A stretch of 32,690 nt of DNA from NCBI GenBank assembly GCA_030621845.1, contig JAUXHA010000022.1:1-32690 (forward strand). Direction: 5' to 3'. Source of the DNA: Spongiibacteraceae bacterium (GTDB taxonomy: Bacteria; Pseudomonadota; Gammaproteobacteria; Pseudomonadales; Dasaniaceae). The notes beneath the pieces are model-generated. The model was not told the DNA's origin. It worked only from the letters and a program-made list of their open reading frames with translations, and searched no databases. The position numbers were made by a program, and so were the translations under genes. Shown here one piece after another: positions 17,072-24,461 of the stretch; within the stretch, counting starts at the first letter, position 1, and every line of letters starts with the position of its first letter.

Positions 17072-17584
17072 CTATTTTTTCCGCAAATCTTTAAGTCTTT
17101 TTAACGAGCGTTTTAGCTCGTCTTTCAGTGAGGCCGGTAAATATTTTCCGGTGGTTGCCAGTGTTGTCTCAACCAGCGCTTCCAGCTTGCGGGTTTTTTC
17201 CAGTAGCTGGTCGAGTTTAGCCGGGTCTGCGCCCATATTGATAAAGTCCAGTTGCAGTTTTTGCAGGCGTGATTTTATTCTGTCCGTGGCCCTGCTTTGC
17301 ATTTTTTCAGAAATACCCGGGGCCATGATTTTTATCCCGGAGTATTTGAATAGCTTATCCATTAGCTCCGGGGCATGGTTAATGGCTTTTTCCAGTGAGT
17401 CGACAAGTTTTGCTCCGGCATTGACTATGGCGTCAAAGCTGGCGGTAGAGGGTTTTGGCTCGGGGGCAGATTGAGCGTCTGGACTTGCCTGGCCGGCGTG
17501 GGTTTTACAAAAACCGTCGGCAACTGCATTTTTTTTGCAGGGATTTCCCTGTTTGGTGATGCCCTGACATTGCTCTGCTGACAT
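17072..17584 (-). CDS. Uncharacterised protein with Cys3His N-terminal motif
   Basis: A 170-aa protein I cannot assign a function. Residues 6-29 hold C6-X9-C16-X9-C26-X2-H29, in the pattern CXGXTXXGXXCXXXXXXXGXCXXH, a small zinc-knuckle-like module that recurs at the ends of otherwise unrelated bacterial proteins. A Pro/Ser/Ala-rich linker (about 31-48) follows, then a helical domain (about 50-170) that becomes strongly basic at the end (KDELKRSLKRLKDLRKK). No signal peptide or membrane segment is seen. ATG 17584 (MSAEQCQG) is preferred to an in-frame TTG at 17617 because GGGA stands upstream and the motif then begins at the N-terminus. The basic tail and zinc motif would suit nucleic-acid binding, but that is a guess. 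Confidence 0.65.
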   Translation of the reverse strand: MSAEQCQGITKQGNPCKKNAVADGFCKTHAGQASPDAQSAPEPKPSTASFDAIVNAGAKLVDSLEKAINHAPELMDKLFKYSGIKIMAPGISEKMQSRATDRIKSRLQKLQLDFINMGADPAKLDQLLEKTRKLEALVETTLATTGKYLPASLKDELKRSLKRLKDLRKK

Positions 17585-17762
17585 AGTGTTATTCCCAGTG
17601 AGTGATTCAGTGGTCAATCCTACTGTGCAATGGAAAAGCTGGCAAGAGGCGGCAGACTACTTTGCCAGGGGGTATTATTAGCCGTGGGTACAGTATTACC
17701 GCTATACATTTGTTCGAAAATCCAATAGGTTAAACACTATTATCAGCAAGGGTCCTGCCACC

Positions 17763-18545
17763 ATGAAAATTATCAACTTACTTCGTAATAAGCTGTTTGG
17801 AAATGTGTTATTGGTACTGGCAAGTCTGTTCTCTTTCCATCTGCATGCTGATAATAGTCTGTTAGTCGTTGGTCTGAACCCTGAATACAAGCCACTGGCG
17901 TTTAAAAACAACGGCCAGCTGGATGGTATCGAGCCGATGATGGCGATGGCAGTTGGTGAATTAATGATGCGTAAGGTCGAGATTAGGGAGATGGCTTGGG
18001 ATGAGTTAATTCCCGCACTGGAAAGTGGCAAAATTGATGTAATTATGTCGGGTATGAGTATCACCGAGGGGCGTAAGCAGCGGGTAGATTTCAGTGATCC
18101 CTATCTTGAAATTGGCCAGATGGCGATTATTCGTATGGCAGATATTGCCAGCCTGAGCAGGCCCTCAGCAATTACCCAGCCGGGTCGGATCATCGGTGTG
18201 GAGCCAGGTACCACCGGGGAGAGCTATGTAAAGGAAATGACCACGGCCACGATCAAGTATTACGACAATCCACCGCTGGCCTTTGCCGCTTTACGGGCAG
18301 GTGAGATTAATTATTATATCCACGATGCGCCAACCAGTTGGAAAATTGCCCAGTCACAGGAGTACCATGACTTGATGCCCCTGTATCGTTCACTGACCCG
18401 GGAACATTTGGCCTGGGCGGTAAAAAAAGGCAATAAGGTCTTACTGGATCAATTAAACCTGGCACTGTCAGAATTGACGCGCAACGGTTCCGTCAGCTTA
18501 ATCCAGAATCACTGGATACCGGTGAAGGTAGAAATTAAGGACTAG
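17763..18545 (+). CDS. Family 3 extracellular solute-binding protein (amino-acid type), orphan
   Basis: A 260-aa periplasmic binding protein with a signal peptide (about 1-29, cut after FHLHA). The mature part follows the SBP_bac_3 fold: LLVVGLNPEYKPLAFKNN, LDGIEPMMAMAVGELM, WDELIPALESGKIDVIMSGMSIT, the ligand-contact EGRKQRVDFSDPY, and lobe-two segments GVEPGTTGESYVKE and HDAPTS. Family members bind amino acids or related polar ligands. No ABC permease or ATPase is adjacent, so it is either an orphan that shares a distant transporter or a sensor-type protein. It overlaps the convergent potassium-channel gene by 11 bases (18535-18545), so the two mRNAs are complementary at their 3' ends. Confidence 0.88.
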   Translation: MKIINLLRNKLFGNVLLVLASLFSFHLHADNSLLVVGLNPEYKPLAFKNNGQLDGIEPMMAMAVGELMMRKVEIREMAWDELIPALESGKIDVIMSGMSITEGRKQRVDFSDPYLEIGQMAIIRMADIASLSRPSAITQPGRIIGVEPGTTGESYVKEMTTATIKYYDNPPLAFAALRAGEINYYIHDAPTSWKIAQSQEYHDLMPLYRSLTREHLAWAVKKGNKVLLDQLNLALSELTRNGSVSLIQNHWIPVKVEIKD

Positions 18546-18963
18546 ACCGCGGATTTTTCTCAGTATTTTTATCGATCTCTTTTCGTCTTTCTTGCTCTCT
18601 GGTGACGGTGTTATCCAGTTTCTCCAGCTTTTGCTGTAGTTTTGGTAAATCTTCGTGTCGTGCGTAGGCAAAAGAGGCCGCCTCTATGGCAATGGCAACA
18701 GTAATGCCGGTAAAAACGATGCCAACAAAGGCAATCAGTACCGAGAGCATGCGAGAGCGTTTATGTTGAGCGCGAATATCGCCATAGCCTACGGTGGTGG
18801 CGGTAATAAACGCCCAGTAAAAGCCGATAAAGGGCGTCCATTTTTCCAGTCGGGCAACGATTTGCCCCAGCAGTGCCACCAGTAACGCCATGGCAAGTAG
18901 CAGCGGCAGGGCCAAATAAATAATGTAGAAGAAAATTTTAACGAAAGTGAGTGTAAATTCCAT
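18535..18963 (-). CDS. Two-TM potassium channel (ion-channel family)
   Basis: A 142-aa protein with the minimal K+ channel layout: TM1 about 8-35 (FYIIYLALPLLLAMALLVALLG), pore helix FYWAFITA, selectivity filter TTVGYGD, TM2 about 70-95 (SVLIAFVGIVFTGITVAIAI), then a charged, probably coiled-coil C-terminal tail (LPKLQQKLEKLDNTVTREQERRK). It should assemble as a tetramer in the inner membrane. ATG 18963 (MEFTLTF) is preferred; an upstream in-frame TTG at 18990 lacks support. No RCK domain is present, so gating is unknown. It is convergent with and overlaps the solute-binding protein gene. Confidence 0.9.
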   Translation of the reverse strand: MEFTLTFVKIFFYIIYLALPLLLAMALLVALLGQIVARLEKWTPFIGFYWAFITATTVGYGDIRAQHKRSRMLSVLIAFVGIVFTGITVAIAIEAASFAYARHEDLPKLQQKLEKLDNTVTREQERRKEIDKNTEKNPRSSP

Positions 18964-19047
18964 TGTTCTAAACCCGCTCCAAAATACCAACAGTGTAGAT
19001 AATGGTGAAAAAAGCTAACTCCTTGAGAATGCGTTGGCGAGTAAGGG

Positions 19048-19833
19048 CTACCAACGTATATTCATGCCGAGTATAGGGCCTTGCTGCGCGGCCTGGAAAG
19101 CATAGCGATCATTACCACTGCCATTATCATAGTCGAAATTAATATAACGATAACCGGCAAAGACCGAACCCCAGCGATTAAAACGGAAGTCAACCATGGC
19201 CATACCATTGCTTGCTTTATTGTCACTGGCGGCGTAGCCAAAATCACCGCGAGCTACCAGACTCCAGCGATCGGATAAACGTTGCCATACACGCAGGCCC
19301 CAGAACGGGTGCCACCAGTTATCGCCAGCGTTGAGATGGCTTTTTCCTGGCTCTGCGGGTGGCAGCGGGGAATTGAAACTGCCATCAACATCAATGTCCT
19401 GGTCGACGTAGCGCAGCCCAAACAGCGATTCCCAACGGGTCCAGTTTGTTTCGCTGAAGGTAAAGCCGGCACCGACTTCAAACATGATGTTTTTAAAATC
19501 AATGCTTGCCTTAATCGGTCCAATGCCTACATCCGGGTCGAGTTTGATGTACTGGTACTCGGTGAAAAAGCTCATTACCCCTTTTTTTGCCTCAAAGTGA
19601 ACGGTGACTGTCGCGTCCATATTTTCCAGCACATCATCCTGGAAATCGAGATCCAGGGGCGCCGTGTTATCGCCGACGCTGGCATCGCCATCAATGCTTA
19701 CCCCCCAGATGAAAAGCGGAGCCAGTTGAAACTCCCAGGGGGCATCAGAAAAGTCACTGGCCAGGCTTTGTTTAGTTAATAACAGGCATAAAAATGTCAG
19801 TGTAAAAGTCATCCGATTAAAGGTATTGGGCAT
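19048..19833 (-). CDS. Outer-membrane beta-barrel protein, function unknown
   Basis: A 261-aa protein with a signal peptide (about 1-26, FTLTFLCLLLTKQSLASDF) and alternating aromatic beta-strands. It ends in an aromatic residue (NIRW), as expected for assembly by the Bam complex. The start WEFQLAPLFIWGVSIDGDASVG with FFTEYQYIKLD resembles a widespread family of small hypothetical porin-like barrels (WxxxLxPYxWxxxxxG). Length suits an 8-10 strand barrel. ATG 19833 is chosen for its GAGAG site; ATG 19812 is possible. No partner gene indicates a substrate. It is divergent from pldA, with 255 bases between. Confidence 0.75.
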   Translation of the reverse strand: MPNTFNRMTFTLTFLCLLLTKQSLASDFSDAPWEFQLAPLFIWGVSIDGDASVGDNTAPLDLDFQDDVLENMDATVTVHFEAKKGVMSFFTEYQYIKLDPDVGIGPIKASIDFKNIMFEVGAGFTFSETNWTRWESLFGLRYVDQDIDVDGSFNSPLPPAEPGKSHLNAGDNWWHPFWGLRVWQRLSDRWSLVARGDFGYAASDNKASNGMAMVDFRFNRWGSVFAGYRYINFDYDNGSGNDRYAFQAAQQGPILGMNIRW

Positions 19834-20088
19834 AATGGCTCTCAAATCCTGTTGTTTTCGTGTGCGTTGATCGATGAATTTTGATGGATATTACATGATA
19901 AGGATTGTCAGGGCATCTCCAGGCTTGTGAAACTGGTCGCTGTATTATCGGGAAATTGGGCTGATGATGAAGAAATAAAACACTTTTAAGGCTACAATTG
20001 TCACATCGGCAGTGAACTCGGGGAAGTTCTCTTATGCATGCCGAAAGTCTGACATAATTATAAATTTGTTCTCCTGGGAGTAAAGACA

Positions 20089-21189
20089 GTGCAAGTAAAA
20101 ATGACGTCTCTGGTATGCTTGATCGGAGGTTTACTGATGATGATAAACTCGGCTTATGGCGATGAAGTTCCCGATGCCATTAATACGCTGGAGGAGTTGC
20201 CGGTTCACCAGAATGGTGATGTGATGGGGCAGTTGCCCAGTTATAGCGATTCGGGCCAGGAAATACCGGTCCACAGCGAGACCTTAAAAAAGTGTCTCGA
20301 GCAACAGATGCGTGATGTGCCGGAGGACACCACGGTTAAGGAAGTCCGGGTAATGTGTGAACGCAATGTGGATGATGCCCTGGATTTGCCGAAAAACATC
20401 CTCGCCAAGCGTTATGCGCTGGAGCGAGAATCGCAGTGGAACCCTTATTCGATCACCGCTCACAAACAAAATTATATATTGCCGATCACCTATGCCGATG
20501 GCTTGCGTGATGAAACCTATAGAGATGTCGTGGACGGCGAGCAGAACAGTATACTGGACAAGGAAGAGGCGAAATTTCAGTTAAGCCTGAAAATACCGTT
20601 GAGCTACAGCAGTATGTTCGTCGAAGGAGATGCCCTCTATTTTGGTTTTACGATTCAATCGTATTGGCAGGTCTATAATGACAATGAGTCCAGCCCGTTT
20701 CGTGAAACCAACTACCAGCCCGAAATTTTTTATGTAATGCCCCTCAACTGGCGGCTTGCCGGTGGTGATACCGGTCTAACCTTTGGTATGGAGCACCAGT
20801 CCAACGGGCGCAGCGAGCCGCTTAGCCGTAGCTGGAACCGTGTGTACACCACGTTTATGTGGGCGGATAACAACCTGGCCATGAGTATGAGAGCCTGGTA
20901 TCGCCTTCCCGAAGATGACGAAGATGATGACAATTCAGATATTAACGATTACATGGGGTTCTTTGAGCACCGCGCCGCTTATAAATGGGAGAGCCTGACT
21001 TTCTCCAGTATGTTGCGGGGAAATATCTCGGAGGAGCATGGTGCCGTAGAGTTAGGTATGAGCTTTCCATTGTGGGGTCGGCTCAAAGGCTATGTGCAAT
21101 ATTTTAATGGTTATGGCGAAAGCTTGATTGATTACGATAACAAGGTCGAGCGAATCGGTTTGGGAATCTTGCTGACGGATCTTCTTTAG
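20089..21189 (+). CDS. pldA: Outer-membrane phospholipase A PldA
   Basis: Outer-membrane beta-barrel that hydrolyses mislocalised phospholipids in the outer leaflet to preserve envelope asymmetry. The catalytic triad matches E. coli OmpLA in order and spacing: H236 and S238 in MEHQSNGRSEP and N250 in SRSWNRVY (14 residues from His to Asn, as in E. coli). The C-terminus YFNGYGESLIDYDN...LLTDLL is also typical. Between the signal peptide (about 1-25) and the barrel lies an extra N-terminal region of about 130 residues. The acidic loop PEDDEDDDNSD near 274-284 would suit calcium binding or surface exposure. GTG 20089 is the start, with GGGAG 8 bases before; ATG 20101 is too far from it. Confidence 0.94.
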   Translation: MQVKMTSLVCLIGGLLMMINSAYGDEVPDAINTLEELPVHQNGDVMGQLPSYSDSGQEIPVHSETLKKCLEQQMRDVPEDTTVKEVRVMCERNVDDALDLPKNILAKRYALERESQWNPYSITAHKQNYILPITYADGLRDETYRDVVDGEQNSILDKEEAKFQLSLKIPLSYSSMFVEGDALYFGFTIQSYWQVYNDNESSPFRETNYQPEIFYVMPLNWRLAGGDTGLTFGMEHQSNGRSEPLSRSWNRVYTTFMWADNNLAMSMRAWYRLPEDDEDDDNSDINDYMGFFEHRAAYKWESLTFSSMLRGNISEEHGAVELGMSFPLWGRLKGYVQYFNGYGESLIDYDNKVERIGLGILLTDLL

Positions 21190-21202
21190 TAGGTACTTGA
21201 GT

Positions 21203-21238
21203 AAAAGGTGACAATTAACTGCTGTGTTAATTGTCACC
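21203..21238 (-). terminator. Intrinsic terminator of the RNA helicase gene
   Basis: A perfect 13-bp inverted repeat, GGTGACAATTAAC (21207-21219) and GTTAATTGTCACC (21226-21238), encloses a 6-base loop. On the minus strand the stem is followed at once by TTTT (21206-21203), a usual intrinsic-terminator layout for the helicase transcript. On the plus strand it is followed by GTCCACCC, with a T-rich tract only 12 bases later, so pldA may be terminated less efficiently. Confidence 0.75.
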
Positions 21239-21270
21239 GTCCACCCTGAACTTTCTTTTTTAGTCTTGCA

Positions 21271-23190
21271 TTAATTCGCCTTGCGCTTCCTGGCTTTTTT
21301 AGCCTTGCTGCCCTCTGTGTCGCCTGTTGATTTAGCGCTGGGTTTTGCTTTTTTCAGCTTTTTGTTTTTTGCTTTTAACGGCGGCGTGGCTTTGCCATTA
21401 GGCTTAATCTTTAGCGGGCGATTGCAGACGCGGACATTTTGTAAGTGTTGCATCAATTCCTCGGGCATGCCGGCGGGTAAGTCGACAGTGGTGTGGTCAT
21501 CATGCAGTTTAATATGGCCAATGTGATGGCTATCAATGCCCGCTTCATTGGCAATGGCGCCGACGATATCGCCGGGTTTCACGTCATCGTTGCGGCCCAC
21601 TTCCAGTCGATAGCAGGACATGGGGACGTCGGTTTTTTTACCGTGCTTTGTGGGTTTGCTGTCAAAGGGTTTGTCAGTGTTTTCCTTGTGGTCACGGGGT
21701 TTTTTACCGCGAGATGAATCTTCCCGGGGTGAATCATCGCGTTTTTTCTTGCGAGATGAATCTTCCCGGTTTTCTCCCCGAGGTGAATCATCGCGTTTTT
21801 TCTTGCGGGGTGAATCTTCCCGGTTTCCTCCCCGAGGTGAATCGTCACGTTTTTTCTTGCGGGGGGCATCTTTAACTTGTAGCGGGCGCTCTTTTTGCAG
21901 TAAATAAGCCAGTGCAGAGGCAATCTCCTCGGCGCTGCGGTTATGCTCTGTGCTGTACTCAGCCAGTACATTATTAAAGAAATCCAGGTTTTGGCCTTCC
22001 ATGGTATCGGTTAATAGCTGTTTGAATTGTTGGATACGCTTGTTAGAGACTTCACTGCCACTGGGCAATTCCATCGGTGTTATGGCTTGGCGAGTGGCTT
22101 TTTCAATGGTGTGTAACAGGCGTTTTTCCCGCGGCGCGACAAATAGAATCGCTTTGCCGGAGCGCCCGGCACGTCCGGTGCGGCCAATGCGGTGAACATA
22201 GGCTTCACTGTCGTAGGGGATATCAAAATTCAACACATGGCTGACACGTTGCACATCAATACCGCGGGCGGCGACATCGGTGGCAACAATAATATCCAGC
22301 TGGTTTTTCTTCAGGCGATTGATGGTGCGTTCGCGCAAGGCCTGGTTCATGTCGCCATTGAGCGCGGAGGCGGAGTAACCCCGCGCTTCCAGTTTTTCAG
22401 CCAATTCCGCTGTGGCTGTTTTGGTGCGCACAAAAATAATCATCGCATCAAAATCCTGGGCTTCCAGGATACGGGTAATGGCATCCAGCTTACGCTCAAA
22501 GCCCCCGACCATTAAATAGAACTGCTCTATGTGGGGAGCGGTGGAGGTGTCACTGGCGATGCGAACTTCTTTAGGGTTCTTCAGGTAACGATCGGCGACT
22601 TTACGAATGGGTTTTGGCATGGTGGCTGAAAACAGGGCAACCTGGCGCTCGCTGGGTGTGTGCTCCAGAATCCACTCGACATCGTCGATAAAACCCATCC
22701 GTAGCATTTCGTCAGCTTCGTCCAGTACCAGGCTTTTCAGGCCGCTCAGGTCCAGGGTTTTTCTGCGCAGGTGATCCATCACCCGGCCGGGTGTGCCGAC
22801 CACCACATGGACACCACGTTTAAGTTGGCGCAGCTGGCCACTCATGTCCTGCCCACCGTAGATGGGTAAAACATGAAACCCTTTCATTTTACTGGCATAG
22901 GTCTGGAAGGCTTCAGCGACCTGGATGGCCAGTTCGCGGGTAGGGGCCAGCACCAGTACCTGGGGGGTCTTGCTTTTCAGTTCAATTTTGCTCAGCAGGG
23001 GTAAAGCAAACGCGGCGGTTTTACCGGTGCCAGTCTGGGCCACGCCGAGTAAGTCATCACCATTCAATAAATGAGGAATACTGGCGGCCTGAATCGGGGA
23101 GGGCTGCTCGTAGCCAACGGCTTCAATGGCCTTTTGCACGGGAGCGGCCAAGGCCAGTTCAGTAAAGCTGGTAACTTCAGGGGATGACAT
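21271..23190 (-). CDS. deaD: DEAD-box RNA helicase, DeaD/CsdA type
   Basis: ATP-dependent RNA helicase, 639 aa, related to CsdA, which acts in ribosome assembly and mRNA decay at low temperature. Core motifs: Q motif with PSPIQ at 30-34, Walker A AQTGTGKT at 51-58, PTREL at 83-87, TPGR at 133-136, DEAD at 157-160, SAT at 188-190, ATDVAARGID at 303-312 and HRIGRTGR at 333-340. A helical region follows, then a low-complexity linker (about 444-505) built from an 18-residue repeat, a DbpA-type RNA-binding fold (about 523-597, with VGAIANEAGI) and a Lys-rich tail. ATG 23190 begins MSSPEV. The gene stands alone on the minus strand and is closed by a good hairpin. Confidence 0.93.
   Translation of the reverse strand: MSSPEVTSFTELALAAPVQKAIEAVGYEQPSPIQAASIPHLLNGDDLLGVAQTGTGKTAAFALPLLSKIELKSKTPQVLVLAPTRELAIQVAEAFQTYASKMKGFHVLPIYGGQDMSGQLRQLKRGVHVVVGTPGRVMDHLRRKTLDLSGLKSLVLDEADEMLRMGFIDDVEWILEHTPSERQVALFSATMPKPIRKVADRYLKNPKEVRIASDTSTAPHIEQFYLMVGGFERKLDAITRILEAQDFDAMIIFVRTKTATAELAEKLEARGYSASALNGDMNQALRERTINRLKKNQLDIIVATDVAARGIDVQRVSHVLNFDIPYDSEAYVHRIGRTGRAGRSGKAILFVAPREKRLLHTIEKATRQAITPMELPSGSEVSNKRIQQFKQLLTDTMEGQNLDFFNNVLAEYSTEHNRSAEEIASALAYLLQKERPLQVKDAPRKKKRDDSPRGGNREDSPRKKKRDDSPRGENREDSSRKKKRDDSPREDSSRGKKPRDHKENTDKPFDSKPTKHGKKTDVPMSCYRLEVGRNDDVKPGDIVGAIANEAGIDSHHIGHIKLHDDHTTVDLPAGMPEELMQHLQNVRVCNRPLKIKPNGKATPPLKAKNKKLKKAKPSAKSTGDTEGSKAKKARKRKAN
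21731..21862 (-). repeat. 54-bp in-frame tandem repeat inside deaD
   Basis: Two nearly identical 54-bp units (21731-21784 and 21785-21838) and a partial third (21839-21862) are visible, with a degenerate half-unit at 21709-21730. On the coding strand each unit gives 18 residues of the form RKKKRDDSPRGxNREDS. Unit length is a multiple of three, so gain or loss of units keeps the frame. Differences between units are few, suggesting recent duplication. Confidence 0.9.
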
Positions 23191-23255
23191 AATATTCTCG
23201 GGTAATTGGCACTAGCAGGAAATGCTAAAACAGCGCCGAAGGTGTGTAGGGGCGC

Positions 23256-23261
23256 ATTATA
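23256..23261 (-). promoter_or_regulatory. Possible -10 element of deaD
   Basis: A perfect TATAAT on the minus strand, 66 bases ahead of the deaD ATG. The hexamer 17 bases upstream (TTTCTG) is a poor -35, so this rests on the -10 alone. The leader of about 60 bases would be moderate in length. Confidence 0.35.
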
Positions 23262-23327
23262 GTGAGTTTTTGCAGAGACAGAAAGGAAATTTAGCTGCGG
23301 TTACTACCTATGAGGGCTGTGTGCTAT

Positions 23328-23356
23328 TTGTATAGATTGGCTTCAAGCTTTATAGT
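23328..23356 (+). promoter_or_regulatory. Possible promoter of the RND efflux operon
   Basis: TTGTAT (23328-23333), a 17-base spacer and TATAGT (23351-23356, five of six) precede the adaptor gene by about 36 bases. The -35 matches only three of six, so an activator may be needed. No regulator gene sits next to the pump. Confidence 0.4.
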
Positions 23357-23392
23357 TCCAGCCTATGTGAAATAATAATCCGGATGATCGCC

Positions 23393-24457
23393 ATGAAATC
23401 TATCGCTAAGTATGCCTCATTACTGGTTTTATCTTTTCCGCTGCTGGTAGCGTGTAGTAAACAGGCGCCTGTCGAGGATATTGTGATCAGGCCGGTAAAA
23501 GCGATACAGGTGGGAAAGGATGTGGGCATGCACGGGCGAAGTTTCCCCGGCCGCGCCCGCGCCACCCAGGAAGTCAATTTGGCCTTTGATGTGCCTGGCT
23601 CGTTGATTGAGCGCCCGGTAAATATTGGTGACGAAGTAAAAACAGGGGACTTGATTGCACGACTTAACCCCAAGGACTTTCAAGCCAAGGTGAAGTCGGC
23701 GCAGGCTCGCCTGCGTACTGCCAAGCGCAACTTTGATCGCGCCAAGGAATTATTGGTCAAGAAGTTTATTTCACAGGCTGAATATGACCGTCTTGAGTCA
23801 AGGGTTGATGTCGATGAGGCAGAGCTGGCGGTGGCGCAAAAAGCACTGGCAGATTCGGTGATTCTCGCGCCATTCACTGGTCGTATCTCGAACCTCTATG
23901 TTGAAAATTTTGAAGCGGTACAGGCCAAGAAAGTGGTGGCGCGTTTGCTTGATAGCACCCAAATTGAGATGGTGATTAATCTACCGGAAACCCTGATTAC
24001 CCAGATTAACTCAGTCAGGGAAATCATGGTCAGTTTTGATTCCTTTCCGGAACATGAATTTATTGCCAGCATTAAAGAAATTAGTAATGAGGCGTCAGCC
24101 ATCACCCGTACCTACCCGGTCACGCTGCTTTTTCCGCAGCCAGAAGAGGTCACTATTTTGCCCGGTATGGCGGGCAAAGCCTGGGCCACTAAACGTGATC
24201 TGGGTGAGGGGATTAGCGCCGAGCTGATGATTCCCGTGGCGGCGGTGTTTACCCCGGAAACTGAAGCCCGTAGTCATGTCTGGGTGATTGATGAGTCCAC
24301 CGGGAAAGTGTCTATGGCGGTGATTGAAACCGGGCGGATTACTGTTCGGGGTGTTGAAGTACTCAGTGGCCTGAGTGAGGGGCAATGGATCGCAACAGCC
24401 GGCGTTCGCTCCTTAACACCAGGTCAGCAGGTTTCGATTCTGGCAGTTGGGGAGTAA
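23393..24457 (+). CDS. RND efflux periplasmic adaptor (membrane fusion lipoprotein)
   Basis: A 354-aa adaptor of the MexA/AcrA/HlyD type linking an inner-membrane RND pump to an outer-membrane channel. The signal ends in a lipobox, LLVAC, with Cys21. A barrel-sandwich/lipoyl half (GSLIERPVNIGDEVKTGDLIARLNP) is followed by a helical hairpin (ARLRTAKRNFDRAKELLVKKFIS ... AELAVAQKALADS), the second lipoyl half (ILAPFTGRISNLYVE), a beta-barrel and a membrane-proximal domain ending in SLTPGQQVSIL. ATG 23393 is preferred to ATG 23384 because it gives a compact signal sequence. The pump gene starts 4 bases after its stop. Confidence 0.92.
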   Translation: MKSIAKYASLLVLSFPLLVACSKQAPVEDIVIRPVKAIQVGKDVGMHGRSFPGRARATQEVNLAFDVPGSLIERPVNIGDEVKTGDLIARLNPKDFQAKVKSAQARLRTAKRNFDRAKELLVKKFISQAEYDRLESRVDVDEAELAVAQKALADSVILAPFTGRISNLYVENFEAVQAKKVVARLLDSTQIEMVINLPETLITQINSVREIMVSFDSFPEHEFIASIKEISNEASAITRTYPVTLLFPQPEEVTILPGMAGKAWATKRDLGEGISAELMIPVAAVFTPETEARSHVWVIDESTGKVSMAVIETGRITVRGVEVLSGLSEGQWIATAGVRSLTPGQQVSILAVGE

Positions 24458-24461
24458 GACC

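Noticed and set aside
21579-21971. Long open frames on both strands across the helicase repeat region.
   Set aside because: They arise from the low-complexity 54-bp repeat lacking stops in several frames; no family resemblance and the helicase frame is intact.
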